The translations under genes and the position numbers were made by a program. A stretch of DNA of 64,000 nt from contig CAMCVI010000004.1 in NCBI GenBank assembly GCA_945881885.1, positions 62,001-126,000 on the forward strand. The letters run 5' to 3'. Source of the DNA: Chryseobacterium gleum. GTDB lineage: Bacteria; Bacteroidota; Bacteroidia; Flavobacteriales; Flavobacteriaceae. The notes under the pieces were generated by a model. That model worked only from the letters and a program-made list of their open reading frames with translations, did no database searches and had not been told where the DNA came from. Positions within the stretch are counted from its first letter, which is position 1; every line of letters begins with the position of its first letter. Of the stretch, positions 37,369 through 47,923 are shown piece after piece.

Positions 37369-38436
37369 ATGAGTCATACTATCAAACCCGGAGTCGCAAC
37401 AGGAAATCAGGTACAAGAAATTTTTAAATATGCAAAGGAAAAAGGTTTTGCATTACCGGCTGTTAATGTTACAGGAAGTAGCACAATCAATGGTGTTATA
37501 GAAACCGCAGCAAAATTAAATGCGCCAGTAATTATTCAGTTTTCTAATGGAGGCGGTCAGTTTAATGCAGGAAAAGGAATGTCAAATGTAGGCGAAAAAG
37601 CAGCCATTTTAGGGTCTATAGCTGGAGCAAAACATGTGCACACTTTGGCAGAAGCTTATGGCGCAACTGTGATTTTGCATACAGACCACTGTGCAAAAAA
37701 ATTATTACCATGGATTGATGGTTTGTTAGACGCATCCGAAAAACATTTTGCAGATACAGGAAAACCATTATATTCTTCTCATATGATAGATTTATCAGAA
37801 GAACCAATTGAAGAAAACATTGAACTTTGCAAGCAATATTTAGCAAGAATGAGTAAAATGGATATGACTTTAGAAATTGAACTTGGAATAACTGGTGGAG
37901 AAGAAGACGGAGTAGACAATTCTGATGTAGATAGCTCTAAATTATACACGCAACCAGAAGAGGTTTCTTATGCTTATGAAGAGTTAATGAAAATTAGTCC
38001 ACGTTTTACAATTGCAGCTTCTTTCGGAAATGTTCATGGGGTTTACAAACCAGGAAATGTTAAGTTAACGCCGAAAATTTTAAAAAATTCTCAAGAATAC
38101 GTTCAAAATAAATTCAAAACAGGAGCCAATCCAGTTGATTTTGTTTTCCACGGAGGTTCAGGTTCAACAATTGAAGAAATTAGAGAAGCTATTTCTTATG
38201 GAGTAATTAAAATGAACATCGATACAGATTTACAATTTGCTTTTACAGAAGGAATTAGAGATTACATGACGTCTAAAATCGACTATTTAAAAACACAAAT
38301 TGGTAGTCCAGAAGGAAGCGACAGTCCAAATAAAAAACATTACGACCCAAGAAAATGGATTCGTGAAGGAGAAGTTACTTTCAATACAAGATTAGAACAG
38401 GCTTTCGCCGATTTAAATAACGTAAATACATTATAG
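37369..38436 (+). CDS. fbaA: Class II fructose-bisphosphate aldolase
   Basis: ATVILHTDHCAKKLLPWIDGLL, SHMIDLSEEPIEENI, FHGGSGSTIEEIREAISYGVIKMNIDTDLQ. Confidence 0.96.
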   Translation: MSHTIKPGVATGNQVQEIFKYAKEKGFALPAVNVTGSSTINGVIETAAKLNAPVIIQFSNGGGQFNAGKGMSNVGEKAAILGSIAGAKHVHTLAEAYGATVILHTDHCAKKLLPWIDGLLDASEKHFADTGKPLYSSHMIDLSEEPIEENIELCKQYLARMSKMDMTLEIELGITGGEEDGVDNSDVDSSKLYTQPEEVSYAYEELMKISPRFTIAASFGNVHGVYKPGNVKLTPKILKNSQEYVQNKFKTGANPVDFVFHGGSGSTIEEIREAISYGVIKMNIDTDLQFAFTEGIRDYMTSKIDYLKTQIGSPEGSDSPNKKHYDPRKWIREGEVTFNTRLEQAFADLNNVNTL

Positions 38437-38439
38437 TTA

Positions 38440-38515
38440 TCAAGTCAAAAGTCGAATGTCTGAATATTTTCAGATTTTTTGGCTTTTGACTTTTGACTTT
38501 TAACTTTTGACTTGA
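38440..38515. repeat. Palindromic heptad-phased intergenic repeat between fbaA and accD
   Basis: Outer arms tcaagtcaaaagt / acttttgacttga; inner hairpin tctgaa tatt ttcaga; right arm is GGCTTTT GACTTTT GACTTTT AACTTTT GACTTGA. Confidence 0.8.
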
Positions 38516-38522
38516 AAAAATT

Positions 38523-39377
38523 ATGGCTTGGTTTAAAAGAAAAGAAAAAGGAATTACAACTGCAACTGAGGACAAAAAAGATGTACCAAAAGGTTTATGG
38601 TACAAATCGCCTACAGGAAAAATTGTTGATTCAGATGAATTAGAAAGAAATTTATGGGTGAGCCCGGAAGACGATTATCATGTAAGAATTGGTAGTGCAG
38701 AATATTTTAGAATTTTATTTGACAATAATGAGTTTAAAGAATTGGATGCCAATTTGACTTCTGTAGATTCATTAAAATTTGTAGATACAAAAAAATATAG
38801 CGATCGTTTAAAAGAAGTTGCCGAAAAAACCAAACTAAAAGACGCCGTTCGAACTGGAGTAGGAAAATCTAAAGGAAATGAAATTGTTATTTGTTGTATG
38901 GATTTTGCTTTTATTGGTGGTTCAATGGGCGCTGTAGTAGGTGAAAAAATCTCTAGAGGAATTAGTTATGCAATGGCACATAAGTTGCCATTTGTGATGA
39001 TTTCAAAATCGGGTGGTGCGCGTATGATGGAAGCGGCGCAATCTTTAATGCAGTTGGCAAAAACTTCTTCAAAGTTAGCACAACTAGCAGAAGCACAATT
39101 GCCTTATATTTCTTTATGTACCGACCCTACAACAGGTGGAACAACTGCTTCTTACGCAATGCTAGGAGATATAAATATTGCAGAACCAGGCGCTTTGATT
39201 GCCTTTGCTGGTCCACGTGTAGTTAGAGACACCACTGGTAAAGATTTACCAGAAGGATTTCAAACTTCTGAATTTTTATTAGAACGCGGTTTCTTAGATT
39301 TTATTTCGCACAGAAAAGAATTAAAAGATAAAATAAATCTATACATCGATTTAATCTTAAACCAAGATATTAGATAA
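38523..39377 (+). CDS. accD: Acetyl-CoA carboxylase carboxyltransferase subunit beta
   Basis: [99 protein letters not shown]. Confidence 0.96.
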   Translation: MAWFKRKEKGITTATEDKKDVPKGLWYKSPTGKIVDSDELERNLWVSPEDDYHVRIGSAEYFRILFDNNEFKELDANLTSVDSLKFVDTKKYSDRLKEVAEKTKLKDAVRTGVGKSKGNEIVICCMDFAFIGGSMGAVVGEKISRGISYAMAHKLPFVMISKSGGARMMEAAQSLMQLAKTSSKLAQLAEAQLPYISLCTDPTTGGTTASYAMLGDINIAEPGALIAFAGPRVVRDTTGKDLPEGFQTSEFLLERGFLDFISHRKELKDKINLYIDLILNQDIR

Positions 39378-39381
39378 AAAT

Positions 39382-39419
39382 AAAAAATCCGATTTTCAAT
39401 TGAAAATCGGATTTTTTTA
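39382..39419. terminator. Bidirectional rho-independent terminator
   Basis: aaaaaatccgattttca attg aaaatcggattttttt. Confidence 0.85.
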
Positions 39420-39453
39420 TTACTTAAAAAAGTCATTAATACTTTCGACTTAA

Positions 39454-40725
39454 TTATATTCCAAAAGCAGTTTTAATATCTGCAACACGGTCTAATTTTT
39501 CCCATGTAAATAATTCCACTTCTAACGTTTTTACAGTACCATCAGGCGATTTAAACGTTTTGGTTACGACTTCATTTTTACGCCCCATGTGTCCGTAAGC
39601 AGCAGTTTCGCTATAAATCGGCGTTCTTAATTTTAAATTTTGCTCAATTGCATAAGGTCTTAAATCAAACAATTGCGCTACTTTATCAGAAATTTGAGAA
39701 TCTAATAAACCGTTTTTAGCAGTACCGTATGTGTTTACATAAATGTTACATGGTTTTGCCACTCCAATAGCATAAGAAACTTGAACCAAAACTTCAGTAG
39801 CCACTCCTGCAGCAACTAAGTTTTTAGCAATATGACGCGCTGCATAAGCTGCACTTCTGTCTACTTTACTTGGGTCTTTTCCTGAGAATGCACCACCACC
39901 GTGAGCACCTTTTCCACCATAAGTATCAACAATAATTTTTCTACCTGTTAAACCAGTATCACCATGTGGGCCTCCAATTACGAATTTTCCAGTTGGGTTA
40001 ATGTGGTATTCAATTTTATCATTAAATAAATGAGCATATTGAGGGTATTTAGCTAAAATTCTAGGAATTAAAATTTCAATAATATCTTTTTTGATTTTTG
40101 CTAACATAGAAGTTTCCTCATCAAAATCATCATGTTGTGTGGAAACTACAATTGAGTCAATTCTTACTGGCACATTGTCATCGTTGTATTCTAAAGTAAC
40201 TTGAGATTTTGCATCTGGACGCAAATAAGTTATTGCTGAATTTTCTCTACGTAATTCGGCTAATTCTTGTAATAATTTATGCGCTAAATCTAATGCTAAT
40301 GGCATTAAATCAACTGTTTCGTTTGTTGCATAACCAAACATAATTCCTTGGTCACCAGCGCCTTGTGCGTTAGCTTTCGATTCAAAATCTGTAGCGGCAG
40401 CTCTGTCAACGCCTCTATTAATATCATCAGATTGATCATGAATAGCTGATAAAACACCACAAGAATTGGCTTCAAACATGTATTCGCTTTTTGTATAACC
40501 AATTTTTCTAATTACATCACGTGCAATAGATTGAACATCTAAATAAGTATTTGATTTTACTTCACCAGCTAAAATTACTTGCCCGGTGGTTACTAAAGTT
40601 TCACAAGCTACTTTTGACGATGGGTCAAATGCTAAAAAATTGTCAATTAATGCGTCACTAATTTGATCTGCAATTTTGTCTGGATGTCCTTCACTCACAG
40701 ATTCCGACGTAAATAAATATGCCAT
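39454..40725 (-). CDS. metK: S-adenosylmethionine synthase
   Basis: [71 protein letters not shown]. Confidence 0.98.
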   Translation of the reverse strand: MAYLFTSESVSEGHPDKIADQISDALIDNFLAFDPSSKVACETLVTTGQVILAGEVKSNTYLDVQSIARDVIRKIGYTKSEYMFEANSCGVLSAIHDQSDDINRGVDRAAATDFESKANAQGAGDQGIMFGYATNETVDLMPLALDLAHKLLQELAELRRENSAITYLRPDAKSQVTLEYNDDNVPVRIDSIVVSTQHDDFDEETSMLAKIKKDIIEILIPRILAKYPQYAHLFNDKIEYHINPTGKFVIGGPHGDTGLTGRKIIVDTYGGKGAHGGGAFSGKDPSKVDRSAAYAARHIAKNLVAAGVATEVLVQVSYAIGVAKPCNIYVNTYGTAKNGLLDSQISDKVAQLFDLRPYAIEQNLKLRTPIYSETAAYGHMGRKNEVVTKTFKSPDGTVKTLEVELFTWEKLDRVADIKTAFGI

Positions 40726-40752
40726 AATTATAAATTATAAATAATAATTAAC
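40726..40752. repeat. A/T-only heptad-like repeat upstream of metK
   Basis: ATAATTA TAAATTA TAAATAA TAATTAA (low complexity, weaker member). Confidence 0.4.
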
Positions 40753-40789
40753 GAAAAAATTGCAAGGAAATACTAAAGTAGGATAGATG

Positions 40790-40842
40790 CTGCTTTAGCA
40801 TTTTTTTACGAGGTTGCAATCAGTTCAAATTTTTCCTCTTTA
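40790..40842 (-). ncRNA. SAM-II (SAM_alpha-like) riboswitch candidate in the metK leader
   Basis: Minus-strand AGAGGAAAAATTTGAACTGATTGCAACCTCGTAAAAAAATGCTAAAGCAG follows the SAM-II layout: P1 GAGG/CCTC, loop ATTTGAACTGATTGCAA, downstream ATGCTAAA, pseudoknot CTG/CAG. Confidence 0.8.
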
Positions 40843-41031
40843 ATTCTGGTGCAAAGTTATAAAATCAATTTGATATTTAAATCATAAATTATAATTAAAA
40901 TTTTATTTTCAATAATGAACCATATTTATAGATAAATTTTCTTAATATTATAGTATATAATGAAAAATAATCTAAATTAAACCAATAAAAAATTAAAAAT
41001 TAGAAAATATTTCTTTTTTCATTTTTTTTAC

Positions 41032-41039
41032 TACATTTG
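41032..41039 (+). promoter_or_regulatory. Bacteroidetes -7 promoter motif TACATTTG
   Basis: TAnnTTTG match ~22 nt upstream of the SAM-I aptamer. Confidence 0.6.
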
Positions 41040-41061
41040 CACTGTTCATAAACATACTGAT

Positions 41062-41167
41062 TGTTATCACGAAAGGCGGAGGGATTAGACCCATTGAAAC
41101 CTTAGCAACCCTACACTTGTAGAAGGTGCTACATTCTATTCCGATTTTTAAATCGGAAACAGATAAC
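41062..41167 (+). ncRNA. SAM-I (S-box type) riboswitch upstream of split metH
   Basis: gttatc P1 strand, acgaaaggcggagggattagacccattgaaaccttagcaaccct core, aaggtgctacattct, closing gataac. Confidence 0.93.
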
Positions 41168-41278
41168 TAGAAAATTTTACATTTTTCGCTGATATCAATT
41201 TTTAAGTTTAGATTCTTGCCCTTTCATTTTTTTGAAATTGTCGAGGTTTTATTTAAAAAAATATAATATCATTAAAAA

Positions 41279-42295
41279 ATGTTAACTAATATCACAAATA
41301 CAACAGAATCGGCTAAAAGTAGCATTCACCAAGCCATTAAAGAAAGAATTTTAGTTCTAGATGGCGCAATGGGTACCATGTTGCAACGCAATAAATTTGA
41401 AGAAGAAGATTTTCGAGGCGAACGTTTCAAAAATTTTCCGCATCCTTTAAAAGGAAATAATGACCTACTTTCCATTACTCAACCGGAAGCTGTAAAAGAA
41501 GTCCACCGTTTGTATTTTGAAGCCGGTGCAGATATTGTGGAAACCAATACTTTTTCTGGCACTACAATTGGTATGGCCGATTATCATATGGAAGATTTAG
41601 TGTATGAATTAAATTACCAATCCGCTAAAATTGCTAGAGAAGTTGCAGATGAATTTACAGATAAGCCTCGTTTTGTTGCTGGTTCAATAGGACCAACTAA
41701 TAGAACGGCTTCTATGTCGCCAGATGTCAATGATCCAGGTTTTCGTGCCGTAACTTTTGATGATTTACGAATCGCCTACAAACAACAAGTGGAAGCTTTA
41801 ATAGATGGCGGTTCGGATGTGCTTTTAGTTGAAACTATTTTCGATACCTTAAACGCTAAAGCAGCACTTTTTGCGATAGAAGAAGTAAAAGAAGAAAGAA
41901 ATTTAGACATTCCAATTATGGTTTCAGGAACTATAACAGATGCCTCAGGACGAACTTTGTCTGGACAAACCGTAGAAGCTTTTTTAATTTCTATTCAACA
42001 TATTCCTTTGTTAAGTATCGGGTTTAATTGCGCTTTAGGCGCAGATCAATTAAAACCCTATTTAAAACGTTTGGCACATCACACGCAGCTAAATATATCC
42101 GCACATCCAAATGCTGGTTTGCCAAATGCCTTCGGAGAATATGACCAAACACCAATGGAAATGCAAGCTCTAATTAGGGAATATTTACAAGATAATTTGA
42201 TAAATATTATAGGAGGTTGTTGTGGTACTACTCCCGATCATATAAAATTAATAGCTGAAGTAGCAGCAGAGTTTAAGCCAAGAAAATCAGCATAA
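41279..42295 (+). CDS. metH: Methionine synthase, N-terminal part (homocysteine S-methyltransferase domain)
   Basis: [60 protein letters not shown]; ends before the pterin-binding domain. Confidence 0.95.
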   Translation: MLTNITNTTESAKSSIHQAIKERILVLDGAMGTMLQRNKFEEEDFRGERFKNFPHPLKGNNDLLSITQPEAVKEVHRLYFEAGADIVETNTFSGTTIGMADYHMEDLVYELNYQSAKIAREVADEFTDKPRFVAGSIGPTNRTASMSPDVNDPGFRAVTFDDLRIAYKQQVEALIDGGSDVLLVETIFDTLNAKAALFAIEEVKEERNLDIPIMVSGTITDASGRTLSGQTVEAFLISIQHIPLLSIGFNCALGADQLKPYLKRLAHHTQLNISAHPNAGLPNAFGEYDQTPMEMQALIREYLQDNLINIIGGCCGTTPDHIKLIAEVAAEFKPRKSA

Positions 42296-42324
42296 AAAAA
42301 TAAAAGAATACATTAGTAAATAAG

Positions 42325-45015
42325 ATGCCAAGAAACAATAAAATAAATTTACAACTTTCAGGTTTAGAACCACTTTTCGTTACCGAAGAATCTATTTTCG
42401 TGAATGTTGGTGAACGAACGAATGTTACAGGTTCCCGAAAATTTCTTCGTTTAATTAAAGAAGAAAAATACGACGAAGCACTTTCGGTTGCTCGTGAGCA
42501 AGTAGAAGGTGGTGCCCAAATTATTGATGTTAACATGGATGAAGGAATGTTAGATGGCGTATTTGCTATGACAAAATTCCTAAATTTAATTGCTGCCGAA
42601 CCTGATATTGCTCGTGTTCCAGTTATGATTGATAGCTCGAAATGGGAAATTATTGAAGCAGGTTTAAAAGTTGTACAAGGTAAAGCGGTGGTAAATTCTA
42701 TTTCTTTAAAAGAAGGTGAAGTAGTTTTTATTCATCACGCCAAACTAATAAAACGATATGGTGCAGCTGTAATTGTTATGGCTTTTGACGAAGTTGGACA
42801 AGCAGATAATTACCAAAGAAGAATTGAAATTTGTAAAAGAAGTTACGATATTTTGGTAAACCAAGTTGGTTTTCCTGCCGAAGATATTATTTTCGATCCT
42901 AATATTTTTCCTGTTGCAACGGGTATGGACGAACATAAATTAAACGCTTTAGATTTTTTTCAAGCAACAAAGTGGATTCGTGAAAACCTGCCTTTTGCTA
43001 ATATTTCTGGTGGTGTAAGCAATGTTTCCTTCTCTTTTCGTGGTAACGATAAAGTCCGTGAAGCCATGCATTCAGCTTTCTTATATCATGCCATTCAAAA
43101 CGGAATGACTATAGGAATTGTTAATCCGGAAATGTTAGAAATTTACGATGAAATTGATCCCATTTTATTAGAACATGTTGAAGATGTGCTTTTAAATAGA
43201 AGAGACGACGCCACAGAACGATTGTTAGATTTAGCCGAAAGTTTTAAGGGCGATTTTAAGATAAATGAAAAAGCTATTGCCGAATGGCGAAATGGTTCTA
43301 TTCAGGAACGATTGACTCATTCATTAGTAAAGGGAATAGACGAATTCATAGAAATTGATGTTGAAGAAGCCAGATTACAAGCCAAAAAAGCTATTGAAGT
43401 TATAGAGATAAGCTTAATGAATGGTATGAACGTAGTTGGCGATTTATTTGGTAGCGGAAAAATGTTTTTACCGCAAGTTGTAAAATCTGCACGTGTAATG
43501 AAAAAAGCTGTTGCATATTTATTACCATATATCGAAGAAGAAAAAGATTCAACTGCTTCGTCTTCGGCTGGAAAAGTTTTGATGGCAACCGTTAAAGGTG
43601 ATGTTCACGACATTGGAAAAAATATTGTATCAGTAGTTTTGGCCTGTAATAATTTTGAAATTATCGATTTGGGAGTTATGGTTCCACCAGAAAAAATTAT
43701 TGAAGCTGCCATAAAAGAAAATGTAGATATTATAGGTTTGAGTGGCTTAATTACGCCTTCATTAGACGAAATGGTGTATTTGGCCAAAGAAATGGATAAG
43801 TTGAACATCAAAATCCCAATAATGATAGGTGGTGCTACCACTTCGCGTGCACACACGGCAGTAAAAATTGCTCCAGAATATAAGGCAACTGTTGTCCATG
43901 TTAATGATGCTTCAAGAGCAGTAACAGTCGCTTCGAATTTATTAAATACGGAATCAAAAACAGATTTTTCAATAGCGTTACGTAAAGAATACGATACGTT
44001 ACGAGATGGCTATTTGAATAGAGCTAGAGAGAAAAATTTCTTAACAATTGATGCAGCTCGTAAAAATAAATTCAAAATAGATTGGGATAATTATAAGCCC
44101 ATACAACCTAATTTTATTGGAACAAAAACAGTTGAGGTTGAATTGTCTGAATTAGTTGATTTTATTGATTGGACACCATTTTTTCAATCGTGGGAATTAT
44201 ATGGAAAATATCCAGCTATTTTAACCGATGAGGTCGTAGGCGAACAAGCAACAGATTTATTTAAAGATGCACAAAATATGTTAGCCAAAATTGTTTCTGA
44301 AAAATGGTTTACGGCAAAAGGAATTTTAGGAATTTTTCCAGCAAATACTATAAATGATGACGATATCGAAGTATATTCTGAACCTTTAACGCAGAATTCA
44401 AAACCTAAAACCTTTTTATCATTAAGACAACAATCTCAAAAAACGGCTGGTGCGACCAATATTGCATTAGCTGATTTTATTGCACCAAAAGAAACTGAAA
44501 TTCAGGATTTTATAGGCTGCTTTTGTGTAACTACTGGATTTGGAGTAGATGAAAAAGCAGCAGAATTTGAAAGACAATTAGACGATTATAATGCTATTTT
44601 AACCAAAGCTTTAGGCGACAGATTAGCAGAAGCTTTCGCGGAATATTTGCATCTAAAAGTTCGAAAAGAAATTTGGGGATATGCTTCAGACGAACAACTT
44701 TCGAATCAAGAATTAATTAAAGAAAATTACAAAGGAATTCGTCCAGCACCTGGTTATCCTGCATGCCCAGATCATTTAGAAAAACCAACTATTTGGGATA
44801 TCTTAAATGTGGAGGAAAATATCGGTGTAAAATTAACTGAAAGTATGGCAATGTGGCCCGCTTCATCTGTTTCAGGATATTATTTTGCCCATCCTGAAAG
44901 CAACTATTTTGGGTTAGGAAAAATAAAATCTGACCAAGTAGCAGATTACGCAAAAAGAAGAAACATTACAATAGAAAAAGCAACCAAATGGTTAGCGCCA
45001 AATATTACAGATTAA
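42325..45015 (+). CDS. metH: Methionine synthase, C-terminal part (pterin-binding, B12-binding and activation domains)
   Basis: [73 protein letters not shown]. Confidence 0.96.
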   Translation: MPRNNKINLQLSGLEPLFVTEESIFVNVGERTNVTGSRKFLRLIKEEKYDEALSVAREQVEGGAQIIDVNMDEGMLDGVFAMTKFLNLIAAEPDIARVPVMIDSSKWEIIEAGLKVVQGKAVVNSISLKEGEVVFIHHAKLIKRYGAAVIVMAFDEVGQADNYQRRIEICKRSYDILVNQVGFPAEDIIFDPNIFPVATGMDEHKLNALDFFQATKWIRENLPFANISGGVSNVSFSFRGNDKVREAMHSAFLYHAIQNGMTIGIVNPEMLEIYDEIDPILLEHVEDVLLNRRDDATERLLDLAESFKGDFKINEKAIAEWRNGSIQERLTHSLVKGIDEFIEIDVEEARLQAKKAIEVIEISLMNGMNVVGDLFGSGKMFLPQVVKSARVMKKAVAYLLPYIEEEKDSTASSSAGKVLMATVKGDVHDIGKNIVSVVLACNNFEIIDLGVMVPPEKIIEAAIKENVDIIGLSGLITPSLDEMVYLAKEMDKLNIKIPIMIGGATTSRAHTAVKIAPEYKATVVHVNDASRAVTVASNLLNTESKTDFSIALRKEYDTLRDGYLNRAREKNFLTIDAARKNKFKIDWDNYKPIQPNFIGTKTVEVELSELVDFIDWTPFFQSWELYGKYPAILTDEVVGEQATDLFKDAQNMLAKIVSEKWFTAKGILGIFPANTINDDDIEVYSEPLTQNSKPKTFLSLRQQSQKTAGATNIALADFIAPKETEIQDFIGCFCVTTGFGVDEKAAEFERQLDDYNAILTKALGDRLAEAFAEYLHLKVRKEIWGYASDEQLSNQELIKENYKGIRPAPGYPACPDHLEKPTIWDILNVEENIGVKLTESMAMWPASSVSGYYFAHPESNYFGLGKIKSDQVADYAKRRNITIEKATKWLAPNITD

Positions 45016-45017
45016 TA

Positions 45018-45090
45018 TAAGGTATTGGGCAAAAGGTATGAGGTAAATGGATTACCTATGACCCAAAACCCAAAATCCAAAACCTAAAAA
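45018..45090. repeat. Palindromic heptad-phased intergenic repeat between metH and metF
   Basis: ttgggcaaaaggtatgaggtaaatggattacctatgacccaaaacccaaaatccaaaacc; hairpin GGTAtgAGGTAA/TTACCTatgACC; right arm ACCCAAA ACCCAAA ATCCAAA ACCTAAA. Confidence 0.75.
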
Positions 45091-45091
45091 A

Positions 45092-46048
45092 ATGAAAGTA
45101 ACAGAACACATAGAAAATGCTAATGGAAAACCTTTGTTTTCTTTTGAAATTTTACCGCCTTTAAAAGGTCAAAATATTCAATCTATTTTTGATAGTATTG
45201 ATCCGTTGATGGAATTCAATCCGCCGTTTATTGATGTCACTTACCATCGAGAGGAATATGAATTCAAAGAATTATCAAATGGTTTATTGCAAAAGAAAAT
45301 TGTAAAAAAGCGTCCTGGTACGGTTGGTATTTGTGCTGGAATTCAAAATAAATACAACGTAGATGCCATTCCGCATATTCTGTGTGGTGGTTTTACAAAG
45401 GAAGATACCGAAAATTTACTAATAGATTTGGATTTTTTAGGAATTGATAATGTAGTGGCACTTCGAGGAGATGCAGTAAAAAGTGAAATTTACTTCAAGC
45501 CAGATAAAGAAGGTCACGCTTATGCTTCAGAATTGGTTTCGCAAATAAACGATTTAAATAACGGTATTTATTTAGATGAAGATTTGCAAAATTCTTCTAA
45601 AACTGATTTTTGTATCGGAGTATCTGGTTATCCCGAAAGACACATGGAAGCACCAAGTTTAGACAGCGACATTCATTTTTTAAAACAAAAGATTAAAAAC
45701 GGTGCCGATTATATTATTACGCAAATGTTTTTTGACAACCAGAAATTTTTTGATTTCGTAAACAAATGCAGAGCTGCTGGAATTACGGTGCCAATTATAC
45801 CTGGGTTAAAACCTATTTCTACAAAAAAACAGCTAAATTTAATTCCACACCGATTTAGTTTAGAATTACCAGATGATTTAATTATGTTAGTTGTAAAAGC
45901 AAAGGATAATGATGCCGTTAAACAAATTGGAATCGAATGGTGCGCCCAACAAAGTAAAGAACTTGTTGCAGCTGGAATACCCGTACTCCATTATTACTCA
46001 ATGGGTAAAGCAGAAAATATTAAAGCTATTGCTAGTCAGATATTTTAA
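45092..46048 (+). CDS. metF: Methylenetetrahydrofolate reductase
   Basis: FSFEILPPLKG, FIDVTYHRE, VVALRGD, ADYIITQMFFDNQKFFDFVNKCRAAGITVPIIPGLKPI. Confidence 0.97.
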   Translation: MKVTEHIENANGKPLFSFEILPPLKGQNIQSIFDSIDPLMEFNPPFIDVTYHREEYEFKELSNGLLQKKIVKKRPGTVGICAGIQNKYNVDAIPHILCGGFTKEDTENLLIDLDFLGIDNVVALRGDAVKSEIYFKPDKEGHAYASELVSQINDLNNGIYLDEDLQNSSKTDFCIGVSGYPERHMEAPSLDSDIHFLKQKIKNGADYIITQMFFDNQKFFDFVNKCRAAGITVPIIPGLKPISTKKQLNLIPHRFSLELPDDLIMLVVKAKDNDAVKQIGIEWCAQQSKELVAAGIPVLHYYSMGKAENIKAIASQIF

Positions 46049-46081
46049 TTTTAATTTTGTTTTTATTTGTGCTTCATAAAC

Positions 46082-46089
46082 TATATTTG
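46082..46089 (+). promoter_or_regulatory. Bacteroidetes -7 promoter motif TATATTTG
   Basis: TAnnTTTG match 15 nt upstream of ATG 46104. Confidence 0.55.
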
Positions 46090-46103
46090 TCCTAAATATT
46101 TTT

Positions 46104-47192
46104 ATGAAGCATTTTTTATTTTTATTTATTTTCGGAATTTCATTTTCACAAAATCATTCAGACGCTTATTACATAGATGTTCAAGGATTCCGTGGAAATA
46201 ATTTCAAGCATACGCAAGAAGTTAGTCATTTATCAACAGGACATCCAGACGGACTTTTGATCAGTATCAATAAAAAATCATTAGGGAAAAAAGAATGGCA
46301 ACAAGTCTATGGTTATCCCGATTACGGAATTTCTTTTCAAACAATAGATTTCAAAAATAAATATCTAGGTAAAAATTATGCTATAGGGTTACATTATAAT
46401 TTTTACTTTTTAAAAAGACATTTACTTTTTAGGGTTTCACAAGGAATTGGTTTTACAACAAATCCTTATGATAAAGAAACCAACAATAAAAATAACGCTT
46501 TTGGTTCGAAAATCTTAGACAACAATTACATTTTATTGCAGTATCAAAAGCAAAACCTTCTTGGACCAATTGGTTTACAAACGGGCTTTATGTTCACCCA
46601 TTTTTCAAATGCACGATTTAAAGCGCCAAATAGTGGTATCAATAGTTATGCATTTACTTTTGGATTGAATTATAATTTTGAAAAAAACGCAACTATTCTA
46701 AAAGACAATTTGCCAAATTCAAAATCTTACGCTGAAAAAATTAAATACAATTTTGCATTTCGTACAGGAATTTCAGAAGCACCTGTAGTCGGAATTGGTC
46801 AGCGTCAGTTTTATCATATTGGTTTATATGCGGACAAACGATTGAATAGAAAAAGCGCTTTACAACTTGGAACAGACGTATTTTTTTCTAGATATTTAAA
46901 AGATTATATACAATTTTCGGCTGTGGCTTTTCCAAATAGAGAACCTGTTGATCCCAATACTGATTATAAGAGAATTGGCGTTTTTGTTGGGCACGAATTG
47001 TTTATCAATAAACTATCCATTGAAACGCAATTTGGTTATTATGTGTACAAACCTTTTAAATATGATATTGATATTTATCAGCGATTGGTTTTAAAATACT
47101 ATATCAATAAAAATATATTTGCTGGTATTGGTCTAAAAACGCATAAAGCAAAAGCCGAAGCCGCAGAATTAACTTTAGGAATTAGATTATGA
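46104..47192 (+). CDS. Acyloxyacyl hydrolase / lipid A deacylase-like outer membrane protein
   Basis: Signal peptide; GLQTGFMFTHFSNARFKAPNSGINSYAFTFGLNYNF motif typical of PagL-like acyloxyacyl hydrolases in Bacteroidetes. Confidence 0.8.
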   Translation: MKHFLFLFIFGISFSQNHSDAYYIDVQGFRGNNFKHTQEVSHLSTGHPDGLLISINKKSLGKKEWQQVYGYPDYGISFQTIDFKNKYLGKNYAIGLHYNFYFLKRHLLFRVSQGIGFTTNPYDKETNNKNNAFGSKILDNNYILLQYQKQNLLGPIGLQTGFMFTHFSNARFKAPNSGINSYAFTFGLNYNFEKNATILKDNLPNSKSYAEKIKYNFAFRTGISEAPVVGIGQRQFYHIGLYADKRLNRKSALQLGTDVFFSRYLKDYIQFSAVAFPNREPVDPNTDYKRIGVFVGHELFINKLSIETQFGYYVYKPFKYDIDIYQRLVLKYYINKNIFAGIGLKTHKAKAEAAELTLGIRL

Positions 47193-47923
47193 TGAAAAAA
47201 TACATACTATTTGTTTTTGTTCTAATCCTTTCAGGTTGTGGTATTTCAGAGGATTGTGTAAAAAATGCAGGAAATCCAATAACTAAAGAATTTGCTATTT
47301 CTAATTTTGAAAAAATTCGCGTACACGCAGGAATTGCTTTAGTGGTAAAAGAAGGTCCAGATTTTAAAGTAATTATTGAATCAAATTCTAATGTAATTGG
47401 AAATATTGAAATAAATAAAGAAGGCGATTTTTTGGTTGCAAAAGACAACTCAACTTGTAATTGGACAAGAGATTTTAAAGCCGCAACTGTTTATGTAACC
47501 GCACCAAATATTACCGAAATTCATAGCAAAACAGAACAAGATATTTATTCAGACGGAACGCTTACTTTTCCAATTCTAAGATTATTTGCTTTAAATGAAG
47601 ACGAAGCGGGTACTGGTGATTTCTATTTTAATATAAATAACGGACAAACCGTAATTGAATCTAATCATGTTTCAAATTTTAATATTTCTGGGAATACTGC
47701 GGAATTATTGTGTAATTTCTATTTTGGTACAGGTAAATTTAATGGAGAAAATTTCATTTGTCAAAACATAAAAATTTTTCAACGAGGTTCTAACGATATG
47801 ATTTTAAAACCCATTCAATCTATCTCAGGAAAAATTTTAAATACTGGGAATGTGATTCTGAAAAATAATCCACCAATTATTGATGTACAACAATTGTTTT
47901 CAGGACATTTGATTTTGAATTAA
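47189..47923 (+). CDS. Head GIN domain (DUF2807) lipoprotein
   Basis: Lipobox LILSGCGISEDC; ISNFEKIRVHAGIALVVKEGPDFKVIIESNSNVIGNI typical of DUF2807. Confidence 0.85.
   Translation: MMKKYILFVFVLILSGCGISEDCVKNAGNPITKEFAISNFEKIRVHAGIALVVKEGPDFKVIIESNSNVIGNIEINKEGDFLVAKDNSTCNWTRDFKAATVYVTAPNITEIHSKTEQDIYSDGTLTFPILRLFALNEDEAGTGDFYFNINNGQTVIESNHVSNFNISGNTAELLCNFYFGTGKFNGENFICQNIKIFQRGSNDMILKPIQSISGKILNTGNVILKNNPPIIDVQQLFSGHLILN

Noticed and set aside
40726-40752. Strong member of the heptad family upstream of metK
   Set aside because: Pure A/T sequence can show period 7 by chance; kept only as a low-confidence feature and not counted as key evidence.
41279-45015. metH broken by a frameshift
   Set aside because: Two complete ORFs divide cleanly between domains with a ~29-nt spacer and separate starts; split MetH is common in Bacteroidetes.
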